DNA of 64,000 bases, taken from positions 29,009,920 to 29,073,919 of the forward strand of contig OW386285.2 of the NCBI GenBank assembly GCA_936432065.2, read 5' to 3'. The DNA comes from Rutpela maculata (lineage: Eukaryota > Arthropoda > Insecta > Coleoptera > Cerambycidae). Both the position numbers and the translations under genes were made by a program. The notes under the pieces were generated by a model. The model was not told the DNA's origin. It saw only the letters and a program-made list of their open reading frames with translations, and did no database searches. Below are positions 11,100-21,337 of this stretch, piece after piece (positions within the stretch are counted from its first letter, which is position 1; each line of letters opens with the position of its first letter).

Positions 11100-12500
11100 G
11101 GAAAGAAATCATGAGAAGAAAAGTGCAGGATATTTAAAAAACAAAAACCCTTCCAACAAGCTGACTAATTCAAACCTTTATACAGCTGAAAAAATATAGA
11201 AGAAACAACAGCACACACAAGAAAGTACACATCACTGCAATATTGGACCAAGAAATTGGAGGAAGAAGGGAACGCAAGGAAAGAAGAAACAAAATTAACA
11301 CAAGAAACGATCACTGGCCCTTGAATAAACCACCATCAAATGCTAGATTTAATGAAATTTAACGACTAGAGCTAACAGAAATACTACACCAGGAGTGCAC
11401 TATGAACCTGAAAAGCTAAAGGAGCAAACCTTAAGAAATATCATCAGAGCATGGGAAAATCACCACAAGGTATACATGGTTACAGAAGAACAACAATCTT
11501 CAACGTAGGATATAAATAATACGCACAAACAACTACAGAAACCCAACGGAAAACCATTAGACCACAAAACAGAATTCATCAAAGACAAATCAACGGACGA
11601 CCGTATGTACACTACAAGAAGAGTCCTGGAACAATGAAATGAAAGAAATGGAAGGGACAAAACTACAGAGTCGCAGTAGATTATGAAAGTACTGCTATAC
11701 AAAGGCGTGAATAGACGATGGAAGCCACATGGTAAAATATCGAAGTCAAGAAAGGATGCATCCTATTCACCTTACCATGCATCACGGTTCTAAATCAAGT
11801 GATACAAAGCATAATGAAGGAAACATCAAATTTTTAACTAAGACACAGAAACATTGATCATACTAAAAGAAAAAGAGTAGGATATTTTCAACTTTCTAGA
11901 AAGCTGGACTGAAAGTAAACTTCAAGAGTCTACTAACGATGCGAAACTCATCAACAAAAGAGAAGTGAAGAATAATACAAAATAGGCGACAACTTCCTAA
12001 GAACAACGAACAAATTGAAATACCTAGGAATATATCTGGCTAACCAACTGGGAAGGAGAGACACTAATTGCAAAAGAGACCATTAAAGCGGCATACAAAG
12101 TTACAAAGACAAATCTACCTTTCATCGAATAAAATAAACTACCATGAAGACTGATCTAGAGTATATAAATAGCTATTATACTCTGCCAATGACAACATAT
12201 AGAGTGAAAGAAAAATCGGCAACGACAAAACAGAAGAAGTCTGAGGAGAGTTGAAAGGGACATCGAGGACATCCAATTACTCCCAAACATAATAAATGTA
12301 CGGAATGAAGTACTGGGGACATGTCTAAACAAGAAAGCCAACATATCGGCGAAAGAAAGCCTAATATTGAACAGACACAAATCAAAAATAGGTAAACCAT
12401 GCTACTTGTGGATAATAACAATTGGGTGGATCATGAACAGAAAAGGATCAAGAACACTTGGAAACCAGGAAAAATGAATGCAGGAAGACTTAGAAGAAGA
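11100..12500 (+). pseudogene. Highly degraded LINE with RT remnants (RTE/CR1-like)
   Basis: The plus strand is purine-rich and holds decayed coding pieces in shifting frames. These include KKGCILFTLPCITVLNQVI (about 11745-11800), resembling the RQGC-LSP-LFN block, and LRTTNKLKYLGIYLANQLG (about 11997-12055), resembling the post-catalytic KYLG box. Near 12210-12280 there are traces of the region where such elements read about multiple Arg residues. No catalytic YADD can be placed with certainty. Because the plus strand is A-rich, the minus-strand open frames here are shadows. Confidence 0.5.
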
Positions 12501-12949
12501 ACTCTAGAAGCAAAAACATAAAAAGAAGTGCATAAAAACTTCGTATCAGGACACAATGCGGCAATATATCTCACAAACGTACACTTCCCATTCTACTCTT
12601 GTACCATGGGTCATGTTACTCTCGCTGCTGACAACAAGCATGACGCAAATTCAACCCAGCGTAGACATAGCCGGCCGAGAGGTATGTTCTCGGAAGTGGC
12701 AGCAATGCCTACTATACACTGGTAGGTCAAATCATCAATAAAAAAAATGTTCCTATTACTTTCGAAAAGGAGCAACATCTAGAAAGGAAGGTGTTAATTT
12801 AAATTGTTTAAATATTATCTAGTGATTATTTAATATACACGTACTTATACATACCAAAAATGTGACTGCAAAGACACTTACCTGAAACAAGAAAGAAAAA
12901 TATTAGTCATTAGCAGCCGAAGCAAAACAAGTAATATACAACGTTTATA

Positions 12950-13330
12950 TAATACACATGGTCAGAAATGCTGGGGGCATGATATTGCGTGTTGAACAAA
13001 GACAACCGTAAGCATCAGCGGATGCCGCGATCTTTCCAAGAAAGCACTTTAATAAGGAGGCTCTTGCTATGATAGGTATTATTGTCCTTATATTATTAAA
13101 TTAATTCACATTCCACCACCTCGACCGTGGGGATGATTAATAATAAGCTGTAGGCGCGTCTATTGATTATTTCTTAATTGATCAACTACATCCCATAAAC
13201 TAGTTTTCTCTGATAATTATATTCATTGTTCTTCATCATGCCGTAGTTAGTATCACTTACTAATTTCGATGTAGTTTGGTATTAAATACTACTTATACAG
13301 ACTGCCTACTTACTATAAGGGGGCCGTTTA
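12950..13330. promoter_or_regulatory. Candidate conserved noncoding block
   Basis: This block is more balanced in composition than its surroundings and resembles none of the repeats here. It contains homeodomain-like ATTA/TAAT cores packed with 'ggatgattaataataagc', 'gtctattgattatttc' and 'ttaattgatcaa'. No coding frame is supported. Regulatory function is inferred only from texture. Confidence 0.3.
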
Positions 13331-13769
13331 AGAATATCTCTTTTGATATGCGTTACAAAATAAAACTCTTTCAGTAAAGTATATTCTACTTTTTGAAGAC
13401 TATATTACTGCAAAAGAAAATTTGAATTATACAAAAAAAAACAAAAAGTGTCATAACTTCAATGGCCTGTAACTTTGTTATTTAAGAGATGTGTGTAACT
13501 TACTTAAGTGGAAATGACATAAACGAAGCTCATTCAGCCTGTTCTAATACAAATTTAAAATTTGTAATACAAGTTGGTGTGCACTCCTGACATTTTTTCA
13601 ATCGAAGAATGTTACCAGACAGTTTTTACCTTTTTGCGTTATATTTACATGCTCCACTTAACTTTTGAATTTATTTTAGAAAAAACAGAAAGTAATATTG
13701 CGTCAACAAACTGGGAGACATATGAGACGACTAAAAATATGAAATAACCTGAAACGAAACCTTTTAATT
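13331..13769. other. No recognisable gene
   Basis: AT-rich sequence without motifs that I can support. Confidence 0.4.
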
Positions 13770-14395
13770 CTAAATTCTGGATTATTTGGAGGGTGTGAGC
13801 TTGCGCTCTCGTGCACTCAGGCCTCATGGGTGGGCCCATTATACTATCCCTGTAGGTGCCAACATACCCACCCGAATCCTTCATTCCTCAAGCTAACCAA
13901 AACTTGTGATGTACTTGAGGAGAAGTCCTGGCAAGATGTCATTTATACAGGACATACTGGGCCTGAAGTGTCCGAAGTTCCTTTTTTCGTTGATGGAATA
14001 TGCAGTGACACAGCAGTCACTGCTGTCTTCCTTCAACACTTGGAGTTATCTATAACTCCCTGTTAGTAATACTACATAAATATGCAACTGCTTACAATAA
14101 TACAGTGTTTGCCTAGCTTATGACTAGGTGTGGCAAGAATAGTTCTGCGATATATGCAGCTGATTAGACTATTCCAACAATCCGTGTGGCGTCTGAGTGT
14201 ATCGTTCGAATTCCATCAAGTCATTTCACCCATCAGAGGAGGACACTATTACTTTGTGCAAGCACATTTAAGCCTTTCGAATTTGAAGAACCAGCCCAGA
14301 GTCTGGTCTACAATTACTTGGAGCAAGCAGGGATGCTCTGCTGTCCGTTGATATACGCACGATTTTACTACTCGTAATTTCTGTTAACGCATTAG
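13770..14395 (-). pseudogene. LINE RNase H 3' fragment, same family as 2370-3390
   Basis: The reverse complement aligns with the LINE remnant at 2620-3390. 14395-14230 corresponds to the segment around 'atgcgtat-tcaa-gaacagcagagca' and the 'acaatagtgtcc' region. 14120 carries 'agtcataagctaggcaaacactgt', as at 2970. 13835-13775 matches the last bases ('gggcccaccatgaggcctgagtgcacg...gcgcaagctcac'). Internal deletions and many stops make it non-coding. The two copies are about 11 kb apart in opposite orientation. Confidence 0.8.
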
Positions 14396-14950
14396 TTCCA
14401 CCTCGAATATAGTGGTGTGTGTGTCTAGCAGTATTGTTGAGTGTAGATCTAGTTTCTCTAAGAGAATGCAGAGTATAGTCTGCAACTGTATGTGTCGTTT
14501 TCATCACACATTTTAATTTCTTTATTTGAGAGCAAGAAAATAGTTTGTTGATATTTCTCAAAAATTCAATATGTGAACATTATTACTAATATCAGCTCCT
14601 TTTAAATTGTTCTAAATTTTTAAGGATGAAACAAGTTCGACTTCGGCGCAAAACTCTGTTTTTGTTTTCATTTCTTCTTTCTTTTTTTTATTCCTATAAA
14701 AAAAAATTGACACTGAAACTATTTCGAAACGTTATATCGTTGAGTGAAGAATCCTTAAAGAGGTGCTGCCCTTATGCGAATTATCGTTCCCGTATTTCCT
14801 TCTTTCTCATCTCAGCCCCCGCACGTCTCTATCCACATGTTGTGCGTTGAATGGTGGTGCCACCACTGCCACCGTCGGCACTTAGCAGAAGCAGTCATAA
14901 TCTCGCGAGATTTCTCAGCGTTGATGTCGAGCGAACGAGGGTACAAAAAA
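14396..14950. other. No recognisable gene
   Basis: Mixed sequence with pyrimidine runs. The 74-codon frames around 14626-15036 overlap in several phases and show no domain. Confidence 0.4.
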
Positions 14951-15085
14951 TAGTATATTATATTACTAGGAGTAGAACGCACTCTTTTTTTGTGTTGAGC
15001 CCAGGATTTGTGGCTGAGGCGAAGCCGAAGCCGCAAACTGGGCGAAACACAAAAAAAGGCGTTCTACTCCGTGTAATATATACTA
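14951..15085. mobile_element. Near-perfect palindromic MITE (mariner-type ends)
   Basis: A 135-bp hairpin. The left half begins TAGTATATTATATTACTAGG and runs through GTAGAACGC, the T-run, GTGTT, AGCCCAG and GCGGCT-like bases. The right half returns through AAGCCGCAAACTGGGC, the A-run and GCGTTCTACTCC to ATATACTA. The same two halves flank a 2.36-kb cargo with mariner-like transposase remnants at 56484-58950, so this is probably an internally deleted derivative of that element. Confidence 0.8.
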
Positions 15086-15092
15086 TTTTTTT

Positions 15093-15407
15093 TTCAAGCG
15101 TATTAAAATGCAAAAATTCATTTATTTATCATAAATGTACAAATATTCAAACTACAGTCTTACATGTTGACACAATATGACAAGTGGCTAGTAGATAGCG
15201 CGCCACCGGTGGCTTTCGGTATTAACATTATGTTACTAGTAAAACAATACCCACTACGGCGGCGCTTTCGGAACTAACATTATGTTACTAGTAAAACAAT
15301 GTCCACTATGGTGGCGTTCGGTACTAACATTTTGTTACTAGTAAAACAATGTCCTACTTCTACTTCTGTTTTTGCTGACATAATTTAAACATTTTAATAC
15401 GCTTGAA
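15093..15407. mobile_element. MITE with TTCAAGCGTATTAAAATG ends and three internal 50-bp repeats
   Basis: Terminal inverted repeats TTCAAGCGTATTAAAATG at 15093 and its complement ending at 15407. Inside, 15208-15352 is about three tandem units of roughly 50 bp, each carrying 'ttcggtattaacat', 'tgttactagtaaaacaat' and 'cccacta-gg-ggc'. The same element lies at 58958-59272, again immediately right of the palindrome half, so the pair moves or was copied as one block. Confidence 0.8.
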
Positions 15408-16171
15408 GAAAAAATACTAATTCTATACGCAGATTGTAGACCAGTGCAATTAGACGGTCTGTGATTTAACCACTTACATTTATTTCCCGATACGCGAAAA
15501 AAATATATTATTGTGTCATTCGATTCAGCTCCTATTTATGAGTACTTAGTACTTTTAAGACCTCCCAATTGTGTTTAGACAATTAAAAAAAAGAAAATGT
15601 AAATGTCGAGAATGGTGTTTTTGGCCTTTCATCGCTTACGTAGCGAGAATTGTAATAATTATCGACAAAAATGCATTGCGCTTTTTTTGTACATCGGATT
15701 TTCTACAGATATGTCCGCGAGGTCATATTTTTATCTGTTATAATTTTAAGTAAGTAAGTATAAAAATGACTTTTTTACGCTACTCTGCAAACGACACGGG
15801 AGGGGACCGACTTAATTAACAAAAAGAAATTAAGTGAACGTCAGAAAAATTTTAAAGACTTCAGGGAGCTTCTAAATCGTATGCATGATTTTTTGGAGAA
15901 ATTTGAATCGATTTACGACATTTCTCGAATTTTAGCCACGCTAAATAGTCAAATTTAAATTACATAAAATATACTGAGTAACTTTTGTTTAAAACGGTTT
16001 TTTGTACAATGCATAATATTAATAATGGGGTGGCAAGCATTAAAAAAATGTTGAAATAAAAAAAAATAGCTAAACATTTTTTGTTATTGAAATGTATTTA
16101 TAGAAAAAAGAAACACTATTTAATAAAAATATGCGGCAAGTTCCAGCTATTTAAAAATCGATGAAAATGAA
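15408..16171. other. No recognisable gene
   Basis: AT-rich sequence; the 60-codon frame at 15571 has no motif. Confidence 0.4.
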
Positions 16172-16872
16172 AAACCGCTGCCCAAGGAATCACTAATTCC
16201 ACATCCATATTCTCTATTCAAGTCACTCATAATGAAAAAACTTTGTATGTGGAAATAATTGTTTATGGAACTTTAATAATATAATATTTGAAATCCTCTA
16301 CCCCAAAAACCCATAAAACGATACTCAACATTGGTAGTGGGGGGGGGGGGTGATAGGGGGTGGTAGTGGGGGTGGATGAAGTAAAAAAATATTTTGAGAT
16401 TTCTGGTTCTTGTACACACACTAAATCAGATTTTTTTTTTCATCCCCTTTAATAATGGGGGTAGCTAATGCCAAATATTTTTTTGAGAGCTTAGCTTCTC
16501 TTGTATATATTAAATACCAATTTTATGGACTCTTACCTGCTTGATTTACCTATTTACCCCAAATTTACTCCCATTTACCCCCCAACCCTTTGACGGAACA
16601 AGATGAAAATATAATCTAGTTCTAGATCTCGTTAAAGTACATATGTGTACCAAATTTCAAGTCAATATCTCAAACGGTTCCAGTGTAAACGTGCGCACAA
16701 AAAAGCAACAGACAGACAGACAGACCGACAGACAGACAGACAGACAGACAGGCAGGCAGAATTTTTTTTTTCGCTCAAACTTAAAATCTCGATGTTTCGT
16801 GATATTCTAAGCCTATTTGAACAATAAAAATTTTTAAAAATTTTTTTGTTACTATACTTCCACTGGATGTGA
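16172..16872 (+). repeat. Dispersed repeat family, copy 1 (700 bp, CAGA microsatellite, 3' hairpin)
   Basis: Shares at least 80% by eye with 29412-30095 from 'accgctgcccaaggaatcac' to 'ttccactgg-tgtg'. Internal landmarks are G-rich runs at 16336-16376, 'attttatggactcttacc', 'tcaagtcaatatctcaaac', 'aaacgtgcgcacaaaaaa', a (CAGA)n stretch at 16711-16760 and a closing 'cttccac' hairpin that is incomplete here. It has no coding frame. The class is unknown; phrases of this type also occur in 3' regions of arthropod transposons. Confidence 0.8.
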
Positions 16873-17204
16873 AAAATTATACTATGTTTGGTTTCTCAAA
16901 TATTTGCGATAAATCGAAAATAAACGCATACTCCCCTCTCATTCTCCAAGATTCCATCATTAACAATAAAAATGTCGCATCGGCCCCTTGTCAACAATGT
17001 ATCGACTAGACTGATAACGTGGCAAAGAAATATAAAGATAAATCACGTCTACAGAGAATTATCGTATACCATATTACGCCTTTCTTTCTCGATGTATTAC
17101 ATATTAAACACATTGTCCGAATATTAAATTTATTGCATCTTACCAAAGACGAAGATACATTTTCAATTTCACTGAATTGGGAAAGATTTTTAAGATTTTA
17201 CAAA
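16873..17204. other. No recognisable gene
   Basis: Short AT-rich stretch; a 64-codon frame at 17019-17213 has no motif. Confidence 0.35.
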
Positions 17205-17411
17205 CTAATGTAGGTTTGTTTTCAGGCTATATGAAATTTCACTTTGACTTCCACTTAAAATATTTTCCTCTTGTTGCAAAATCTTTTCGACACAAATGTC
17301 TCGCCTTTTTACCGTGGCATATATAATTGTTTTCACTCCTTGCAATCTAGGATTTTGTCTCACTAATTTGTCATTATCTTTCAAAGTTTGTCCACAGAAT
17401 AAACATTCCAT
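17205..17411 (-). CDS. Small open frame with CxxC-type N-terminus, unrecognised
   Basis: A 68-codon frame starting ATG at 17411. It begins with MECLFCGQTL, a CxxC that could be half of a metal-binding knuckle, followed by a charged stretch with DICVEKILQQEENI. This arrangement resembles first exons of zinc-binding leader domains in some insect transposon-encoded proteins, but no matching His/Cys pair is clear and no following exon was found. It could be a chance frame. No function is assigned. Confidence 0.3.
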   Translation of the reverse strand: MECLFCGQTLKDNDKLVRQNPRLQGVKTIIYATVKRRDICVEKILQQEENILSGSQSEISYSLKTNLH

Positions 17412-18417
17412 TGTTAAGCACTAAATAATATGTAATAACTCAATAAAAATAACTAATACTCATTTGCATTCACATTATATAAAGAAAAGTTTGTTTCTAA
17501 CTGGCATAATATAATATAAGATTACTTGTATTAAATAGTCCACACTTGCCGGACATCTAGGCATCTAGGATCGAAAAACTCAGCTTTAAATAACAAAATT
17601 TCGAAAACTATAAGTCGTAGAGACCTGATTTTTGTTTTAAAAACTTCCTTGTGGTGTAGACTTTATTTCATACGCAGGTGGTATGTCAAAATTCCTTAAA
17701 ATAAAAAAGTTTTTCGCTTACTGAAAAAAGCGCTGCAAGGGAAGTAAATGTTCAAGTTTTACCTCGTTTTACAGAAAAATTAGATTTTCCATAAAAACAA
17801 AATTAAAGCAGTGACCTTCGCCCACATTTCCTCCATCAATTAAAAAAAAATACGTATAATTATCTCAACTGGTTCCGGAGATATCACGAGGGATGTGTGA
17901 AAATGTAAGAAAAATTAATTTTGACAGATTTATAACATTTTTCGTCATAAAAATAGTTTGACCTCCCAAAAAATGTTGTAATTGGACATTACAGATGGCC
18001 AAGGTCCTAATCTATCATGCTGTGAAGGTCCCATGTGGTTGTACCTTCAAAAATTTTTTTTCAAGAAGGAAGCTGTTTTTTCCTCGTTTTACGGTGCACT
18101 AATACAACAAATGACACGCACCATGCGAGTGCTATCAGCCGACTGAGGGACTGAGATTGACGAGATTGCTAGACCACAATGCCGGTGGCGCCTTACTACA
18201 CCACAGACCCTGCGCGGGCTATGATATTAAGTACACGGCTGCATCTCTATAAGGACTCTTCACTCAACGGTTATATTAATCTTCTCACTCATAAAAATGG
18301 AGAAGTTACTGCAATTGATTCAATATCGGAAATTAGATAAAACCAGATCTTTGGTTTTCAGGTCCCAGGAACTCGATAAAGTTTTTAAAAAATATCTGTG
18401 CATATACAGTGGGTCCC
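17412..18417. other. No recognisable gene; a GC-richer patch near 18110-18260
   Basis: Mostly AT-rich. The stretch 18110-18260 ('tgccggtggcgccttacta', 'ccctgcgcgggc') is GC-richer and may be a transposon end, but no partner is visible. Confidence 0.35.
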
Positions 18418-18685
18418 CGGATTGAGTTCGCGATAGGTGTAATATACCAAAAAAAAATTAGTACGGCTTTAATTTTCTGCAGTCTTGGTCTGTTTGACCT
18501 AAAATAGATGTATACCAAATCTTCGTAGACTTCCGCCAAGCATATGATTGCATACTTAGACCCAAACTATATGAGATAATGCACGGATTGAGTTTGCGAT
18601 AGGTGTAATATACAAAAAAAAATTATACTGATTTCATTTTCTGCAGTCTTGGTCTGCTTGACCTAAAATGGATTCTTACCAAATT
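18418..18685. repeat. Direct repeat of about 103 bp flanking an RTE RT peptide
   Basis: 18418-18520 and 18584-18685 are near-identical copies: 'ggattgagtt-gcgataggtg', 'ctgcagtcttggtctg-ttg' and 'acctaaaat-gat--taccaaat'. The 63 bases between them encode the peptide described in the next entry. Confidence 0.85.
18512..18583 (+). pseudogene. RTE-type RT scrap (FVDFRQAYD motif)
   Basis: The plus strand reads YQIFVDFRQAYDCILRPKLY and then EIMH. This is the first catalytic-aspartate block of RTE-like reverse transcriptases (F-DF-QAYDSI-R-KLY). It is open only for about 24 codons and bounded exactly by the direct repeat. Confidence 0.75.
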
Positions 18686-21337
18686 ACAGTTCAAATGGGA
18701 TCTAACTCGCGGAGTTAATCTAAGAAGAAAATAAATCATTGTACGTAGACTGGCCTCTCTGTTAATTTTACATTCTATTTGAGGTCAAATATTTTACAAT
18801 GAAAGTTAGAACCGTATGCCAACTTTCATCGCATTTGAAAAAAACAAATAATAGGTACTACAAATTAAAGTAAATATGATTTTTTTTTAATTTTTTTTTA
18901 CAAAGAATTTAGAAGAAGGGTGGAATTATGTAGTAATATAGGTGGGGCACTATTTGAATAGGTTTTTAGTTGAATTCTTTGAAATTGTTAAGGTTATCGG
19001 GTTATAAAAACTGCACATTCCGAGTTGTATGGTTTTTGAAGTCAGATGTTTAAAATTTATAAAGAGGGTTATGGACTTGTAGGGTTGTGGGGATTACGCT
19101 GATATGAAGTTATGATGTTGTATGGTTATGTACTAAATATATTAAAAGTTTTTTATAACTACTCATTTGTGTTTTTTGAGGTTAAGGATGAAAAACGAGC
19201 CAATCTGACAATTCTGCCTTCGAATTCGTATTCAAAATACACAAAAGTACACTGGTCTGGTCCGTCGGACAGACCACTTCTTTTATGAGCCTGTGATTAA
19301 TTAAATGAATGAATTTTCCCAAACATCTTTTCAGAAAATTCCAGCCACCCATTTCGTTTATTAGATTTAGGATATCATAATTTTTTCCTATCCTGAAATA
19401 AATTATAAAGAGATGATTTTCTATTTTTTGCATTATTGACTTTTTATCCACCTTATATACCTCGTCATATACTTACATTGTTTTAAATTTATTCACGGCA
19501 ATATTTCTTTCACGACAAAATTATTTCCTTTGTCCCTAAAAATATTAAGCAAAGAAAAAAGCCCCATGATAGAAAAACAATCGTGAGTTTGATTTATTCT
19601 ATTGATTGTTTAGAATATTTTTTAATTAAGCTGAGTACTTTATTGTTATTTCCAATTTAAATTTTCTATCGTTGGAAAAATTCATTCAATGATACTTGCA
19701 TAGATACGTTCTTTTCATGAACATCCTGAGATCCTAAATATTATTTTCAGTTCTCCAAGAGACTTTATTTGAATTTAAAAATTGGTCGAGTTGGGCGTAT
19801 TTTATGCATGTGTATCCAATCCTTAAATATTTGGATAGCCGGAGGCAATCGATTTTCTCATTCTATTTTTATCTCTATAGGAATATGAATTCACAAAAGG
19901 TTTGGTTCTTTATTAGGAATATAAACTACTAGGACACTGTTAATTAAAAATAAAATTATTTAGTTCTTATAATCTTCCTAACACTTGTTTCAACTTTATA
20001 TTTAAATTAACAAGTCGTATATCCTCGTTTCGTCCTTCAAACGTAAGCGGAAAGGTTTCTAATCTACTCTACTTCAAGAACGAATATATATTGCTCGCGT
20101 TTTCAAACAACGTACTGTAAAACTTTTAAGTGTAAACTCTGATGCAGCATAATTGTATTCACTTGACAACTTTTTTAATTGTCTGTGTCATTCCTCTATT
20201 TTAATGGTGAAACCATGGAAGTTCACTTTGATGAATTTTAAAGCATTACATTTTGAAGAGAAAATGATTTATTTTATAAGATTGTTACCCACGATGAAGG
20301 TACTGTTTGTATGGCCTTTTGTAAAATATACTATTTTATGCCTCTTTTATTTAATTTAGTAGGTGCTGCTCCACTCATGCAATTAAAAAAAATACTATAA
20401 TTTCAGCCGGTTTAGTTTTAATGGTTGGTTACAATTAAAATGTTAGGTTATCTAAAGTCCGGACGAAATATCTACATTCCAGAGACGGATTTTATGTAGA
20501 TATAATGTTATTAATTAAACACCAAATGAAACATTTCCAAATAACATAAGCACGATGAAATTATTAAATATTACTAATGTTTCATCGCTTTATGTCATTT
20601 TGTTTGTCTCGAATTGTATAATATATGTATAAAGTGTTATTTGTAACGCGGTCGCGGAAGACGAATATTTTTGTGGAAATCTTGAATCATCGACCTTATG
20701 TAGATACTTTTTACGTATTTGTTAATCATGATCTGTTCAGAGCCTTCCACTTATACATTTCCAAATATATTTTCAATATTTTGCGAGTTTAACAGATATT
20801 TATGGATTCATCTCTTCGAGAATATTTGAAATTTGACGGAATATTTTACGAATTCCTGGCCTGTAAGCAAAATACATCAAAATTTACTAAAGTTAATGTA
20901 ATGTATGTTTTAAACAACAATTTCGGATTTTCTGCCGCATCAGATATAATAGACGTGTTTTATACGGCAAAGAACTAAACTTTTCTAGACCAGGCGCAAG
21001 GGCAGATATCTACCAACTGCGGTGTTTCTTACAATATAAATGGATTTTCAATGAAACGCGTCAAAACTCCAAAACCATTTAGAACAGGTATAAATAACTT
21101 TTATTCTTGTCATAGATAGTGACAGTGACTGTTAATAATTTTACTTTATTAACGTTGGATGCTACAGAATTCATTACAGAAACTACAAAGATAATATGTC
21201 ATAGACGAGTGAAAATCTTTGCTGACACATTATCACACATTACCTAGAGACAACCCTGGTTTTGACGTCACGAAGATATGGATTCCGGACACAAGTTATA
21301 ACTGACAGGTTATAATTAAAAATGTTAACTGGTCTAA
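18686..21337. other. 2.6-kb stretch without recognisable genes or repeats
   Basis: AT-rich with only short frames (for example 19182-19451 minus and 20153-20359 plus), which show no domain and overlap low-complexity tracts. I cannot support any feature here. Confidence 0.45.

Noticed and set aside
11460..12421. Several minus-strand frames of 74-81 codons
   Set aside because: They are antisense to a decayed, purine-rich LINE whose coding traces are on the plus strand.
14812..15036. 74-codon minus-strand and 109-codon plus-strand frames around the palindrome
   Set aside because: They run into the inverted-repeat MITE and have no domain; the arginine-rich look comes from the hairpin sequence.
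15208..15352. CRISPR-like array (three 50-bp repeats)
   Set aside because: The units are contiguous without spacers and lie inside a MITE in a eukaryotic window.
16645..16827. Frame with repeated TDRQ
   Set aside because: Translation of the CAGA microsatellite inside a dispersed repeat.
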